Source of the DNA: Paraburkholderia flagellata | GTDB lineage: Bacteria > Pseudomonadota > Gammaproteobacteria > Burkholderiales > Burkholderiaceae | DNA length: 64,000 bases | Assembly (NCBI RefSeq): GCF_021390645.1 | Contig: NZ_JAJEJT010000002.1 | Span: 1,798,001 to 1,862,000, forward strand | Direction of reading: 5' to 3' | Part shown: positions 10,390 to 20,027 of the stretch, piece by piece | Position numbering within the stretch: position 1 is the stretch's first letter | Layout: every line of letters begins with the position of its first letter | Position numbers and translations under genes: made by a program | Notes under the pieces: model-generated | What the model was told of the DNA's origin: nothing | The model's database searches: none | Seen by the model: only the letters and a program-made list of their open reading frames with translations

Positions 10390-13026
10390 TCATTGTCCCT
10401 GTGGCTGCGCCACCGGTGGCGTGTAGCTTGCGCTCGCGCCCGGCGTGTCAGGTTCGGCATCATCGGGTGTCGGAGTCGGCGCAAGCGCCGGCTCCTGCGC
10501 CGGATACGAAGGCTGTGGAGCTTGTGCAGGCGGCGCGCTGGACGGCCCGACGATCGGCGGCACGCCCATGATCGCGCGCGCGGCCGCTTCCGCGGCTGCC
10601 GCCGAAGCGGCAGAAGGCGGCGGAACCGCAGAAGGCGCCGATGCCCCCGCCTCCGAAGCCGCAGAAGCCACCGATGCAGGCGCGGGAGCGCTCACGCGCG
10701 GCGGCGGCGCATGCCGCACCGGCGCGCTTTGCGGCGGCGCCGCTTCGTGCGTGCCGACCAGCTTGTCCATCCACGCACGCAGCTTCTCGCGGAAAGTCTC
10801 GAACGCGCCCGGCGTCACTTCGGTGTCGAAGCGCGCGCGCGGATCGACGAGGCGCTGGCGCAGCGCACGCTGGAAGAAGTCGCCGACGATCGGCAGCGCG
10901 CTGCGCGCGCCCTGCCCCCAGTAGTCGTCGAGCGTCACGCGGCCATCGTCGAAACCCACCCATGCGCCCGCCACGAGTTGCGGATCCATCAGGATGAACC
11001 AGCCGTCCGTGTTGGCCTGGGTCGTGCCGGTCTTGCCCGCCACGTCGCCGCGAATGCCAAAGCGCGAGCGGATGGCCGCACCCGTTCCGCGGTTCACGAC
11101 GTCGCGCATCGTGTCGAGAAGCGTGCGGTCCGCCTCCGCGGAAAGCGCACGCTCGGGCGAAGCGCTCTCGAACTGCGCGAGCACGTTGCCCTTGCGGTCC
11201 TCGATGCTCGTGACCATGCGCGGTTCGAGATACACGCCGTCGTTGGCGATCGTGCTGTAGGCGGAGACCATCTCCTTCAATGTGACCGGGCTCGTGCCGA
11301 GCGCAAGCGACGGCACCGGGTCGAGCTGGCTGTCGCGCACGCCCATCGCGCGCGCGAGGCGCGCGACCTTGTCCGGGCCCACCGTCTGCATCAGTTGCGC
11401 GGTGATGCGGTTGCGCGAGAACGCGATCGCGTCGCGCAGCGTCATCGGGCGGTCGCTCGGCGGCACGTCGTCGGTCGGTTTCCAGATTTCACCGCCCGCC
11501 AGCGGAATCTCCACCGGCTGGTCGATGAACGTGTCGGTCGGCTTCGCGCCCGCCGCGTAGGCCGCGCCGTACACGAACGGCTTGAACGTCGAGCCCGGCT
11601 GACGGCGCGCCTGCTGCACATGGTCGAACGGTTCCTCGGTGAAATCGCGGCTGCCCACCCACGCCTTGATCTGCCCGTTGCGCGGGTCGATGGCGAGGAA
11701 GCCCGCCTCCACCGCGGTCTTGCTCTTGCAGAGGTTGCGCATGAAGGTGCGGTCGGCGGCGAGTTGCTTGAGCGCGTCGGCATCGCTCGCTCCCGCGTCG
11801 CGCGCGCTCTTGTAGTCCTGTGTTTCGCGCATGAACGTCGCGAACAGGTCGTTGCTGGATGTGCAGCCGTTGCGTCCGCTCCACGCGCCGTTCGCGATGC
11901 CCTGGAGCTGGTTCGAGTGCTGGCGCAGCGCGGCGGTCGCCATCTGCTGGAGACGCGAATCAATCGTGGTGCGCACCACGAGACCATCGGAATAGATGTT
12001 GTAGTCATTGCGGTCGGCCCACGAGATCAGCCACTTGCGCAGTTGCAGCGCGAAGTGCGGCGCGGGGCCGGGCGGCTCGGTCTGACGCTCGAAGTCGAGG
12101 CGCAGCGGCTTCTTCGAAAGCGTGGCGTACTGCGCCTCGCTGAGCTTGCCGTACTTCACCATCTGGCCGAGCACCGTGTTGCGACGCGCGAGCGCGCGCT
12201 CGGGGTTGATCACCGGGTTGTAATACGCGTTGCCCTTCAGCATGCCCGTGAGCGTCGCGGCTTGCAGGACGTCGAGTTGATCCGCCGAAACGCCGAAGTA
12301 GGTGCGCGACGCCATCTCGATGCCGTAGGCGTTATAGAGAAACGGCACCGTGTTCAGATACGTTTCGAGAATCTGCTGCTTGCTATACACCGCTTCGATC
12401 TTGAACGCCGTGATCGCTTCTTTGATCTTGCGCGTGAGCGTCGGCGCGCGGCCGATTTCATCGGGATAGAGATTGCGCGCGAGTTGCTGCGTGATGGTCG
12501 AGCCGCCCTGGCGGTCGCCCGAGAACGTGTGCAGCGCCGCGCCCGCCGTGCGCTTGAAGTCGATGCCGTGGTGTTCGTAGAAGCGGTGATCCTCGGTGGA
12601 GATCAGTGCATCGACCATGTGCGGCGAGATCTGGGCGAGCGGCACCCATTCGCGGTTCGAGGGCTTGAATTCGGCGAGCACCTTGCCGTCTGCGGAAAGG
12701 ATCTGGGCCGGCTCGTCCACACGCGCCTTGCGGATATCGCCAATGCTCGGCGTGAACGGGATCAGCACGAGCACGTAGAGCACGACGAGCGCCGGCAGCG
12801 CGCCAATGGCCATGAGCACGCCGCGCCGCGTGGGATGCCGCAGATGGTGGAGCGCACGCGCGCAAAACGGGCGGACAAACGCGCCAAGCCGCGCGGCGGC
12901 AGGCTTCAGGCGGGACAACGACATCGCGATTCGATCGCGGATCAACGGCACGTAACGCTTCACGCGGCAGGTAGGGTCGGCTGGCAAAGCGTGAATCGTA
13001 CCAAACTCCCAGGTCCCCTCTTTCAT
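10390..13026 (-). CDS. class A penicillin-binding protein (PBP1a-like)
   Basis: 878 residues. A bifunctional peptidoglycan synthase anchored in the inner membrane. One membrane segment lies at about 72-90. The glycosyltransferase domain carries the catalytic EDxxFxxHxG (Glu145) and GGSTITQQLARN. The transpeptidase domain has SxxK at Ser479-Lys482, SRN at 537-539 and KTGT at 665-668. The last 120 residues are an Ala/Pro-rich tail of low complexity, probably disordered. An in-frame ATG at 12924 (Met35) would give a more usual cytoplasmic tail and is a fair alternative start. It is monocistronic; the divergent porin gene starts 178 bases away. Confidence 0.95.
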   Translation of the reverse strand: MKEGTWEFGTIHALPADPTCRVKRYVPLIRDRIAMSLSRLKPAAARLGAFVRPFCARALHHLRHPTRRGVLMAIGALPALVVLYVLVLIPFTPSIGDIRKARVDEPAQILSADGKVLAEFKPSNREWVPLAQISPHMVDALISTEDHRFYEHHGIDFKRTAGAALHTFSGDRQGGSTITQQLARNLYPDEIGRAPTLTRKIKEAITAFKIEAVYSKQQILETYLNTVPFLYNAYGIEMASRTYFGVSADQLDVLQAATLTGMLKGNAYYNPVINPERALARRNTVLGQMVKYGKLSEAQYATLSKKPLRLDFERQTEPPGPAPHFALQLRKWLISWADRNDYNIYSDGLVVRTTIDSRLQQMATAALRQHSNQLQGIANGAWSGRNGCTSSNDLFATFMRETQDYKSARDAGASDADALKQLAADRTFMRNLCKSKTAVEAGFLAIDPRNGQIKAWVGSRDFTEEPFDHVQQARRQPGSTFKPFVYGAAYAAGAKPTDTFIDQPVEIPLAGGEIWKPTDDVPPSDRPMTLRDAIAFSRNRITAQLMQTVGPDKVARLARAMGVRDSQLDPVPSLALGTSPVTLKEMVSAYSTIANDGVYLEPRMVTSIEDRKGNVLAQFESASPERALSAEADRTLLDTMRDVVNRGTGAAIRSRFGIRGDVAGKTGTTQANTDGWFILMDPQLVAGAWVGFDDGRVTLDDYWGQGARSALPIVGDFFQRALRQRLVDPRARFDTEVTPGAFETFREKLRAWMDKLVGTHEAAPPQSAPVRHAPPPRVSAPAPASVASAASEAGASAPSAVPPPSAASAAAAEAAARAIMGVPPIVGPSSAPPAQAPQPSYPAQEPALAPTPTPDDAEPDTPGASASYTPPVAQPQGQ

Positions 13027-13203
13027 CCCGCCGATTCGAGCCCTACAGCGCCATGAATCGATTTATGACACGGAAATGAAAAAATCCTTCCGCATACAGG
13101 AAGAATCCTCTCCAGTCACAGCCGGTTTTCCGGCGCCTTTCCCTCCCTACACTCCTGTCGCTGTTGCACACGCCACGAAACAACAACGCTACAGGAACCT
13201 TGA

Positions 13204-14376
13204 ATGAAGAACACCGTCTCGCTCACCACCGCTGCCGCCGTGCTCGGCGCACTCGGCACGCTCGCCGCGCCCGCCGCCCACGCGCAAAGCTCGGTCACGC
13301 TCTACGGCCTGATCGACGCCGGCATCATGTACACGAACAACGTCGCGAGCGGCAAGTCCAGCGGTGCGCTCTGGCAGGCGACGAGCGGCAACGTGAACGG
13401 CAGCCGCTTCGGCGTGCGCGGCAGCGAGGACCTGGGCGGCGGCCTGCATGCGGTCTTCGTGCTCGAAAACGGCTTCAACGTGCAAAACGGCAAGCTCGGC
13501 CAGGACGGCCGCATGTTCGGCCGTCAGGCCTACGTGGGTCTCGCGAGCGACCAGTTCGGCTCGCTCACGCTCGGCCGCCAGTACGATTCGCTCGTCGACT
13601 TCGTCGCGCCGCTTTCGGCCACGGCAGGCACCTTCGGCGACACGGGCTTCGCGCATCCGTTCGACAACGACAACCTGAACCACTCGCTGCGCATGAGCAA
13701 CGCGGTCAAGTTCACGAGCAATACGTATAGCGGCCTGAAGTTCGGCGCCTTGTACGCGTTCTCGAACAGCACCGACTTCGCCGTGAACCGCGCCTACAGC
13801 TTCGGCGCGAGCTACACCAACGGGCCGCTCGCCATCGCGGCGGGTTACCTGCAACTGAACGGCACCCAGGGCGCCACGGCGAGCAGCCCGGGCGCGGTGG
13901 ATCTCGCGGAATCGACGGCCAACGGCAAGGGCGGCTTCGCGCTCGGCGCCAACCGTCTGCGCTCGTTCGGCGGCGGCATCAACTACACGTTCGGCCCGGC
14001 CACGGCGGGCTTCGTGTTCACGCGCAGCGAATACGCGGGCACCAGCTCGTTCGGCTCGCAGGGCGGCGACATGAGCTTCAACAATTACGAAGTGAACGGG
14101 AAATATCAGTTGAACCCGGCGTGGAGCCTGGGTCTCGCCTACACCTTCACGGATGGCCACGTGAGCAACACGACCACTTTCGGCGCCGATCCGAAGTGGA
14201 ACCAGGTGAACGCGCAGGTCGTGTATCGCCTGTCGAAGCGCACCGATCTCTACGGCGAGGCGATGTATCAGCACGCCACGGGGCACAACTACGTGGCGTT
14301 CATCAACACGGCGGGCGGCGCTTCTTCGACGGCCAATCAGGTGGTGGGCACGGTGGGGATGCGCGCACGCTTCTAA
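13204..14376 (+). CDS. Gram-negative porin (Burkholderia OmpC/porin_4 type)
   Basis: 390 residues, with an AGGA ribosome-binding site 7 bases before the ATG. The signal peptide ends at A-H-A-Q around residue 27. The mature protein opens with SSVTLYGLIDAGI, the signature of the betaproteobacterial trimeric porin family, and ends in Phe after a beta strand (V-G-M-R-A-R-F), the outer-membrane insertion signal. Internal GLR/QAYVGL and FGxLTLGRQ blocks belong to the 16-stranded barrel. It allows general diffusion of small solutes across the outer membrane. The upstream region contains a CTTCC-7-GGAAG dyad (13088-13104) of unknown meaning. Confidence 0.95.
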   Translation: MKNTVSLTTAAAVLGALGTLAAPAAHAQSSVTLYGLIDAGIMYTNNVASGKSSGALWQATSGNVNGSRFGVRGSEDLGGGLHAVFVLENGFNVQNGKLGQDGRMFGRQAYVGLASDQFGSLTLGRQYDSLVDFVAPLSATAGTFGDTGFAHPFDNDNLNHSLRMSNAVKFTSNTYSGLKFGALYAFSNSTDFAVNRAYSFGASYTNGPLAIAAGYLQLNGTQGATASSPGAVDLAESTANGKGGFALGANRLRSFGGGINYTFGPATAGFVFTRSEYAGTSSFGSQGGDMSFNNYEVNGKYQLNPAWSLGLAYTFTDGHVSNTTTFGADPKWNQVNAQVVYRLSKRTDLYGEAMYQHATGHNYVAFINTAGGASSTANQVVGTVGMRARF

Positions 14377-14673
14377 TCACAGCACCAGCGACAGCGCGAT
14401 CGACACCCACACGGCCGTCGCGCCGCAGAGAAAGGCGCGGCGCGCCATCAGAAAGCGCGACTCGTCGTTGGGCTTCGCGGGCGACGTGGCGAGCCACGGC
14501 ACGCTGCCGAGGCACGCGAATCCCGCGAGCGCAATGCCGACGACCACGCGGTCGCCGATGCGCCAGGCCGAGGGCTCGTGCAGCCCCCAATAGCCCAGCG
14601 CGATCATGCCGATCGAAAACATTGTCGAGGCGGCCGAACTGAGCGCCACCACCGATCCCGTCGGAGATTGCAT
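14377..14673 (-). CDS. small integral membrane protein, function unknown
   Basis: 98 residues from the ATG at 14673, chosen because a strong GGGAGG lies 7 bases upstream. Three hydrophobic segments are visible (about residues 14-32, 45-65 and 78-97), joined by short polar loops, so it should span the inner membrane. No family was recognised. Its stop codon abuts that of the porin gene in convergent orientation, with no spacer for a terminator. Confidence 0.7.
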   Translation of the reverse strand: MQSPTGSVVALSSAASTMFSIGMIALGYWGLHEPSAWRIGDRVVVGIALAGFACLGSVPWLATSPAKPNDESRFLMARRAFLCGATAVWVSIALSLVL

Positions 14674-14767
14674 CGATTGCCTCCCTCGCGCGCCTCGCGC
14701 TGTCGGGCCATTATCGGCGGGCGTGCGGGAGGCGGCAACGCCGCACTCTGCCCGCGCCCGAAGCGGC

Positions 14768-15382
14768 TTACGCGCTCGGCCGCACCATCTGGAACATCTC
14801 ACCGATCTGCGCGTAGTCGGCGCGATAGCCCGCGCGCATCACGGGCTGGGCGGCGTGCGTATCGAAGATGCCGTCCTTCAGGAACTCCTCGCGGATGTGC
14901 ACGCCCACCACCTGCCCCAGCGCGAGCCAGTTGTCCATGGGCGTGCCGTCCAGCGTTTTGAGCCGCACGATCTGCAGCAGCTTGCATTCGAGCGCGGCCG
15001 GCGACTCGGCCACGTGCGGCACCGCGACGCTACGGCCCGGCGCGGCCGTCAGGCCCGCGAGCGTGAATTCGTCGACGTCGGCGGCGACAGGCGCGGAGGT
15101 GCGGTTCATCTGCGGCGCCAGCGCCTTCGACGTGAGGTTCCAGACGAACTCACCGGTCTCCTCGATGTTGCTGATGCTGTCTTTGCGGCCTTCGCTGCAG
15201 AACCCGATGATCGGCGGAAAGGTGGCGAACGCGCCAAAGAAACTGTAGGGCGCGAGATTGAGCACGCCGCTGTGCGCGCGGCTCGAGATCCAGCCGATCA
15301 TGCGCGGCGCGACGATCGCCTTGAACGGGTCGTGCGGCAGGCCGTGGCCGCGGGCGGGGTCGTAGAAGTAAGTATTGGACAT
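14768..15382 (-). CDS. flavin reductase-like (FMN-binding split barrel) protein
   Basis: 204 residues. It belongs to the flavin reductase/DIM6-NTAB family, which binds FMN in a split barrel and either reduces flavin for a partner monooxygenase or acts on small substrates. Visible family marks are the early 'D-P-F-K-A-I-V-A-P-R-M-I-G-W-I-S-S' strand, the 'G-V-L-N-L-A-P-Y-S-F-F' block, 'K-D-S-x-x-N-I-E-E-T-G-E-F-V-W-N-L' and a later 'G-Q-V-V-G-V-H-I' strand. No monooxygenase lies nearby, so the partner is unknown. The N-terminal HGLPHDPFK resembles a common Burkholderia subgroup. Confidence 0.88.
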   Translation of the reverse strand: MSNTYFYDPARGHGLPHDPFKAIVAPRMIGWISSRAHSGVLNLAPYSFFGAFATFPPIIGFCSEGRKDSISNIEETGEFVWNLTSKALAPQMNRTSAPVAADVDEFTLAGLTAAPGRSVAVPHVAESPAALECKLLQIVRLKTLDGTPMDNWLALGQVVGVHIREEFLKDGIFDTHAAQPVMRAGYRADYAQIGEMFQMVRPSA

Positions 15383-15489
15383 GTAGTGTGAGGCTTAGCG
15401 ATTTCGATGCGGCATCACTATGACACGAGCCGTGCGCGCTTGCCGTCACGCCCAGCCAGGCCGCGTCGCCTCGCAACTGCCCCAAACGC

Positions 15490-15525
15490 AACAAGGCCGG
15501 CTCTCTTTCGAGAGGCGGCCTTGTT
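15490..15525 (-). terminator. hairpin downstream of the 51-residue gene
   Basis: An imperfect long stem (AACAAGGCCG...CTCTC / GAGAG...CGGCCTTGTT) lies about 70 bases beyond the stop of the small minus-strand gene. The T-tail is weak (TTGTTGCGTTT), so termination is probable but not certain. Confidence 0.5.
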
Positions 15526-15595
15526 TGAAGACCTGGCGGTCTGACCGGAGAAACGCGTTGGACGGCGCGCGCCGTCCGAAGCGCTTCAGCTTCGA

Positions 15596-15751
15596 TCAGT
15601 CACGCGGCATGCCGAACGGCATGTAGTGCGAGCGGCGGACGCGCTCGGCTTCGCGGTGACGCGCTTCGTACGAATATTCCGAATCCATCGGCAGATACGG
15701 CGACGCGAAGAGGTCGCTCACCTTTTGGAACAGTGCAAAGATGAAGCTCAT
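15596..15751 (-). CDS. small conserved-looking protein (51 aa)
   Basis: 51 residues, ATG at 15751 with GGGAG 5 bases upstream. It starts with an amphipathic hydrophobic helix (S-F-I-F-A-L-F). A charged Tyr/Arg/Glu-rich segment follows (about residues 24-42, Y-S-Y-E-A-R-H-R-E-A-E-R), then a short C-terminal tail with M-P-F-G-M-P. Codon use is typical of the chromosome, and the gene has its own well-defined promoter with twin palindromes and a downstream hairpin, so it is very likely real. It resembles the many short DUF-type proteins of Burkholderiaceae. The function is unknown. Confidence 0.75.
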   Translation of the reverse strand: MSFIFALFQKVSDLFASPYLPMDSEYSYEARHREAERVRRSHYMPFGMPRD

Positions 15752-15777
15752 GGCGACTCCCAGTTAGGCTGCAGTTC

Positions 15778-15818
15778 AGGGTTTTCCCTAAGACAGAACG
15801 AATTATAGGGTTTTCCCT
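15778..15818 (-). promoter_or_regulatory. promoter with twin AGGGTTTTCCCT palindromes
   Basis: Two copies of the self-complementary 12-mer AGGGTTTTCCCT (15778-15789 and 15807-15818) lie 29 bases apart. Between them, on the minus strand, is a consensus -10 TATAAT (15807 to 15802). One palindrome sits just upstream of the -10 and the other just past the expected start of transcription. This is a typical repressor or activator arrangement for the 51-residue gene. No obvious -35 is seen. Confidence 0.75.
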
Positions 15819-15951
15819 AGGGCAACGCTAGTGCGACGCAGCAAAAAAACTGCGACGCGCCGTCACATGGGGGCGCGCGCAATCGATGCGTTGCAGCAAA
15901 ACAACGCATCGAGATTTCGGATACAGGGGCGGGATCGCGGGGCGAAGCCGT

Positions 15952-16890
15952 TCAGCGGGTGGCTTTCTGGGTGCTTTTAGCGTGAGCCGCACGCGCGGAA
16001 TGCGCCGCTGCACGGCGCGCTGGCGTGGGCGCCGCCTTGGCGGGCGACGCCTTGACCACCGGGCGGGCAGGCGCCGCCGTGGTTTCCGCGGCAGCAGTAG
16101 CCGCCGCCGCAGCAGCAGTTGCAGCGGCGGTTTGCGCGGCAACGCGCTGCGACAAGTCGTCGAGCGTGGACTGCTGCTTCAGGATGAACTGCTCGAGGCG
16201 CGCCTCATCTGCACGGGATTCGTTTGCGAGGCTGTCGAGCCGCACCGACTGCGCGATCCCGAAACCCACCGATGCAAGCACTGCCACCGAGACGGCAGCG
16301 AGCACCCACTTGAGTTGCCGCGAAGACGCGGCGGCCATGCGGCGCTGCTCGGCGAGCGCGCCCTGAAGCGTGTCGAGGCGCTCCGCCAGCGCATCCGGCT
16401 CGGCGGCCGCCGTGTGAGCGGCTTCGGGTGCGAACCCGGCAGGTTCCACGCGCGGCTCGACGCGCTCAGCATCGTCGATGGCAAACGACGGCTCGGCGAC
16501 GAAGGCCGCAGCAGCGTCCTGCGCATCACCCAGGCTCGGCGCCACCGCTTCGGTCACGGCCGGGGCAGCGGCACGCTTCGCCCGCGGCGCGCGGCGCGCA
16601 GTCGTTGCACCCGCAACCGGGCTCGCAATGCTCGGCTCGTCACCGGGCGCTGCCGCCGCTTGAGCGGGCTTCAGGCTTTCGAAGCCGCTCAGCGTGCCCT
16701 GCCGCACGGGAGCATCCGCTTCGGCAACCGCGGCAAGACCCTCGCCGGCAAGCGCTTGCGCACCATCGGATTCAGATGCAACAGGGGATTCAGTAACGTT
16801 GGACGACGCAGCGGTGGCGCGCGGCTGCCACGGTGCGTTGCGTTCAGGATGCGAAGAGCTCAAGGATGCGTTATCTGCGTAATCAGCCAT
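15952..16890 (-). CDS. single-pass membrane protein with Ala/Lys-rich tail, unknown
   Basis: 312 residues. The first 165 residues are low-complexity and rich in Ala, Pro and Glu, probably disordered. A short coiled-coil-prone stretch (about 168-190) precedes one transmembrane segment (about 194-213). A second helical stretch (about 215-250, with E-x-x-L-x-x-F-I-L-K-Q-Q) follows. The end is a strongly basic Ala/Lys/Pro tail reminiscent of histone H1-like or PhaF-like tails. A basic tail beyond a membrane anchor could bind nucleic acid or phosphate polymers, but this is inference. No named family was recognised. Confidence 0.65.
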   Translation of the reverse strand: MADYADNASLSSSHPERNAPWQPRATAASSNVTESPVASESDGAQALAGEGLAAVAEADAPVRQGTLSGFESLKPAQAAAAPGDEPSIASPVAGATTARRAPRAKRAAAPAVTEAVAPSLGDAQDAAAAFVAEPSFAIDDAERVEPRVEPAGFAPEAAHTAAAEPDALAERLDTLQGALAEQRRMAAASSRQLKWVLAAVSVAVLASVGFGIAQSVRLDSLANESRADEARLEQFILKQQSTLDDLSQRVAAQTAAATAAAAAATAAAETTAAPARPVVKASPAKAAPTPARRAAAHSARAAHAKSTQKATR

Positions 16891-17301
16891 GGGTCAGCGA
16901 TGCGGTTCGCGTCGCGCGCCGGCCGGTCACGGCCGTTTGGCGACGTCCTCGTGTTCTGGTTCGAAGGCGCATTGTCGCATGCCAGAACGCGTGGCTAGAT
17001 GCTCTTCCGCGACTTACCCAGCGGGCATCGAATAGACAACCCGCTCAGGTCAACTCGGCGCGCCGTCCTCGCAAAACTCCTTCACGTCGGGCAAGCGGCG
17101 CAGCGTGATCATCACTTCGTGACGCGCTTGGCACGTCGAGCACGCGCGTGAAGCAGTTTGTCGTGCACCAGACGACGACTCGCCAGAGCTGGAAGGCGCG
17201 GCCGCCCGGCGGCAAGCGGGAACGTGCCGCGCATTTTGCGAATGCGTACAATCGCCCGCATTGCTCTTTTGAAGTGACGCGGTCCGCCGCACCTTTTCGC
17301 C
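16891..17301. other. intergenic, no gene seen
   Basis: About 410 bases between divergent genes. Short reading frames here lack ribosome-binding sites and family resemblance. It presumably carries the promoters of both neighbours. Confidence 0.4.
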
Positions 17302-18387
17302 ATGAACACACCTACGAACGCCGCCAGCCTGCGCGAGCATTTCGACCGCATCGTCCTGCCGATGTGGCGCGGCCCGGGCTTCAACGCCGACCTGCGCCTG
17401 CCCTACGAAGCGCTCGACGCGGCCGGTGCGAAGCCGCTGCCCGTCACGCGATACCGCGCGATGGCGTGCGCCCGCCAGCTCTTCGTCTTCTCGCAGGCGA
17501 GCGACGCCGCGCACGCGCACACGCTTTTCGATACGCTGCGCCACACTTATCAGGACCCGAAGCACGGCGGATGGTTCTACAGCGTCGACGCAGCCGGCGT
17601 GCCGCTCGACACCACCAAAGACCTCTACACGCACGCCTTCGTGGTGTTCGCAACGGCGGCGTACGGCCAGCGCTTCGGCGTGACCGAGGCGCTCGACGTC
17701 GCGCGCGAAACGTCCTCGCTGATCGTCGACCGCTTCGCCGCCCGCGACGGCCTGCTCAACGCGGCGCTCGACGCTTCCTTTGCGAGCGTGACCGGGGCTC
17801 CGCTGCAGAATCCGCTCATGCACCTCACCGAAGCTTGGCTCGCCGCGAGTGACGCGACCGGCGACAGTGCGTTCGACACGGCCATCACGAAGCTCGTCGA
17901 AGCGCTTGCGCGCGGCTTCCTGCACGAGCCGACGGGCTGTATCGCCGAATTGCCGCTCGGCGCGGCGGACAATCGCCTCGAGCCTGGACATCAGTTCGAA
18001 TGGTTCTGGCTGGCAACGCGCGCGGGCGCGCGGCTGGGCGCGTCGGGTCTGGACGAAGCGCTCGCGCGCGCCTTCGCGTTTGCACAGAAGCACGGCGTAG
18101 ACCCGGAGACGGGAGCCGTGGCGGCCGCGCTCGACGAGCACGGCCGTGTGATTGATGCGACGCAGCGGATCTGGGCGCAGACGGAATATTTGCGCGCGCT
18201 CGCCACACACGGCGACGCCGAGGTGCGCGCCGCACTCGCGCCGCAAGTCGCGCGCTTCGCGCCGCGCTTTCTGACGCCGCAGGGCTGGGTGGAGTGCCGC
18301 AGCGCAAACGGCGACGTGGCGCGCGCGGACATGCCGTCCACGACGCCGTATCACCTGTTGACCGCCTATCAGGGCATGGGCGTCTGA
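17302..18387 (+). CDS. AGE-family sugar epimerase/isomerase
   Basis: 361 residues, the normal length for the N-acylglucosamine 2-epimerase / mannose isomerase family, an (alpha/alpha)6-barrel. Seen in sequence: 'RYRAMACARQ' (substrate-binding Arg, about residues 50-59), 'KDLYTHAF' (about 110-117), 'NPLMHLTEA' with the catalytic-region His, 'EPGHQFEW' with the second catalytic His, and a C-terminal 'TPYHLL'. Family members interconvert aldoses and ketoses (mannose/fructose) or epimerise GlcNAc/ManNAc. The sequence alone does not tell which. There are no sugar-transport genes next to it, and a terminator hairpin separates it from the convergent chemoreceptor. Confidence 0.88.
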   Translation: MNTPTNAASLREHFDRIVLPMWRGPGFNADLRLPYEALDAAGAKPLPVTRYRAMACARQLFVFSQASDAAHAHTLFDTLRHTYQDPKHGGWFYSVDAAGVPLDTTKDLYTHAFVVFATAAYGQRFGVTEALDVARETSSLIVDRFAARDGLLNAALDASFASVTGAPLQNPLMHLTEAWLAASDATGDSAFDTAITKLVEALARGFLHEPTGCIAELPLGAADNRLEPGHQFEWFWLATRAGARLGASGLDEALARAFAFAQKHGVDPETGAVAAALDEHGRVIDATQRIWAQTEYLRALATHGDAEVRAALAPQVARFAPRFLTPQGWVECRSANGDVARADMPSTTPYHLLTAYQGMGV

Positions 18388-18408
18388 GGCGTGATCACTC
18401 GAAACGCG

Positions 18409-18441
18409 AAGCGCCGCGGCGGGCGGGCGCAAGCCCGCCGC
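18409..18441. terminator. hairpin between convergent genes
   Basis: A strong GC-rich inverted repeat (AAGCGCCGC / GCGGCGCTT arms with an inner GCGGGC stem) lies between the stops of the epimerase gene and the second chemoreceptor gene. The T-tail is short. Confidence 0.6.
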
Positions 18442-18467
18442 TGCGGCGCTTAAGACACTCAGGCCAC

Positions 18468-20027
18468 TCAGGCCGCCAGTACGGCCGGCGAAATCTCGAA
18501 CGCCGCCACGGCCTCGGAAAGCTGGCGCGTTTGCTGATGCAACGAAGCCGCGGCAGCCGCGGCCTCCTCGACGAGCGCCGCATTCTGCTGGGTCATCTGA
18601 TCCATCTGCGAGACGGCCTGATTCACCTGATCAATGCCCGTGCTCTGCTCGAGCGACGAGGCGCTGATACCCGCCATCATCTGCGTGGCCCGCGAGATCG
18701 AGTTCGACACCTCGCGCATCGACTCACCCGCGCGCTCTACCAGTTCCGAGCCGCCGCGAATCTGCGAAACCGACTCGCTGATCAGCGTCTTGATCTCCTT
18801 GGCCGACTGCGCGCTGCGCTGCGCGAGCCCGCGCACCTCGCCCGCGACGACCGCGAAGCCGCGGCCCTGCTCGCCCGCGCGCGCCGCTTCCACCGCCGCG
18901 TTCAACGCCAGAATGTTGGTCTGGAACGCGATGCCGTCGATCACGCCAATGATCTCCGCGATCTTGTCGGAGCTTTGCGCAATGCCGCGCATGCGCTCGA
19001 CGACCTCACCCACCACGGCGCCGCCACGCGCGGTCGCGTCGAGCGCGGCCTCCGCCAGCGCGTTCGCCTCGCGCGCGTTCTCGGCCGTGTTGCGCACGGT
19101 GCCCGTCAACTCCTCCATGCTCGCCGCCGTTTGCTCCAGCGACGCCGCCTGCGATTCGGTGCGCGCCGAAAGGTCGGCGTTGCCGGTGGCAATCTCGTCG
19201 GCGCCCACGTTGATGGAGCCCGCCGTTTCCCGCACGGTATGGACCGTACGAGCGAGGCTGGACTGCATCAGTGCAAGGCCCTGGAAGAGCCGGCCAATCT
19301 CGTTCTCGCCGCGCGCGGCGACGCGCTCGTCGAGGCGCCCGCGCGCGATACGGTCGAAATGGCGGCCCGCTTCCTCGAGCGGCTCCACCACGCCGCGCCG
19401 CAACGCGAAGTGCACGCCGGTCGCGAGGGCGATCAGCAGAATCAGGATGAAGACGCCCACGCCCTGGAAAAGCGCGAGGCGCGAGTCGATCGAGTCGAGC
19501 GAAGCGCGGCTCGCCGCCGAGCTGAATTGCGCGAAGGCATGCAGCTCGGCGAGATAGGCGTCCTGGTACGACTGCGTCGGCTGGTCGAGGAAGGCTTGCA
19601 GATTGTTGCCGTTGAGGTCGTCGATCAGCTCGCCAAGCGCCTTGCGGTACACCTGGTAGCGCTCGCCGAGCGCGGCGACGCGCGCGCGGTTGTCGTCGTT
19701 GATCGGCGGTACGGCCATGAGCGCCGCGAACGTGGTGTCGGCGGCGGCGAGCTGGTCGCGTGCGTGACTGACCATGTCGGTCGGCACCGTGCCGCCACGG
19801 ACCATGCGCGTGCCCGCGCGCGAGAGATTGATACGGGCGTCCATCAACTGCTGGGTGATGACGTTGGCGGCGCTCGCCTGCCGCAACGCCACTTTCGAGA
19901 GGTCGGCCACGTCGTCGTGCGTGCGCGTGAGCGACCAGTAACCAAGTCCTGCGGTCACGAGCTGCAGTACACAGAACGCGACGAGGACACACAACAGGCC
20001 GGATGCGACCTTGATCTTGCTGAACAT
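18468..20027 (-). CDS. methyl-accepting chemotaxis protein (Tar/Tsr-like four-helix-bundle sensor)
   Basis: 519 residues from the ATG at 20027, where the first membrane segment starts within 10 residues. The periplasmic region (about 35-190) is helical with the TarH/4HB pattern. A second membrane segment (about 192-212) precedes HAMP ('R-R-G-V-V-E-P-L-E'). The cytoplasmic coiled coil has the signalling tip [20 protein letters not shown]. The last residues lack a CheR-docking pentapeptide. Like the other receptor in the window it has no che neighbours and is probably a distributed transducer using a central CheA. The ligand is unknown; 4HB receptors commonly sense amino acids or organic acids. 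Confidence 0.93.
   Translation of the reverse strand: MFSKIKVASGLLCVLVAFCVLQLVTAGLGYWSLTRTHDDVADLSKVALRQASAANVITQQLMDARINLSRAGTRMVRGGTVPTDMVSHARDQLAAADTTFAALMAVPPINDDNRARVAALGERYQVYRKALGELIDDLNGNNLQAFLDQPTQSYQDAYLAELHAFAQFSSAASRASLDSIDSRLALFQGVGVFILILLIALATGVHFALRRGVVEPLEEAGRHFDRIARGRLDERVAARGENEIGRLFQGLALMQSSLARTVHTVRETAGSINVGADEIATGNADLSARTESQAASLEQTAASMEELTGTVRNTAENAREANALAEAALDATARGGAVVGEVVERMRGIAQSSDKIAEIIGVIDGIAFQTNILALNAAVEAARAGEQGRGFAVVAGEVRGLAQRSAQSAKEIKTLISESVSQIRGGSELVERAGESMREVSNSISRATQMMAGISASSLEQSTGIDQVNQAVSQMDQMTQQNAALVEEAAAAAASLHQQTRQLSEAVAAFEISPAVLAA

Noticed and set aside
10279..13056. Plus-strand frame of 925 codons opposite the penicillin-binding protein gene
   Set aside because: Arg-rich shadow of a gene with all catalytic motifs intact on the other strand.
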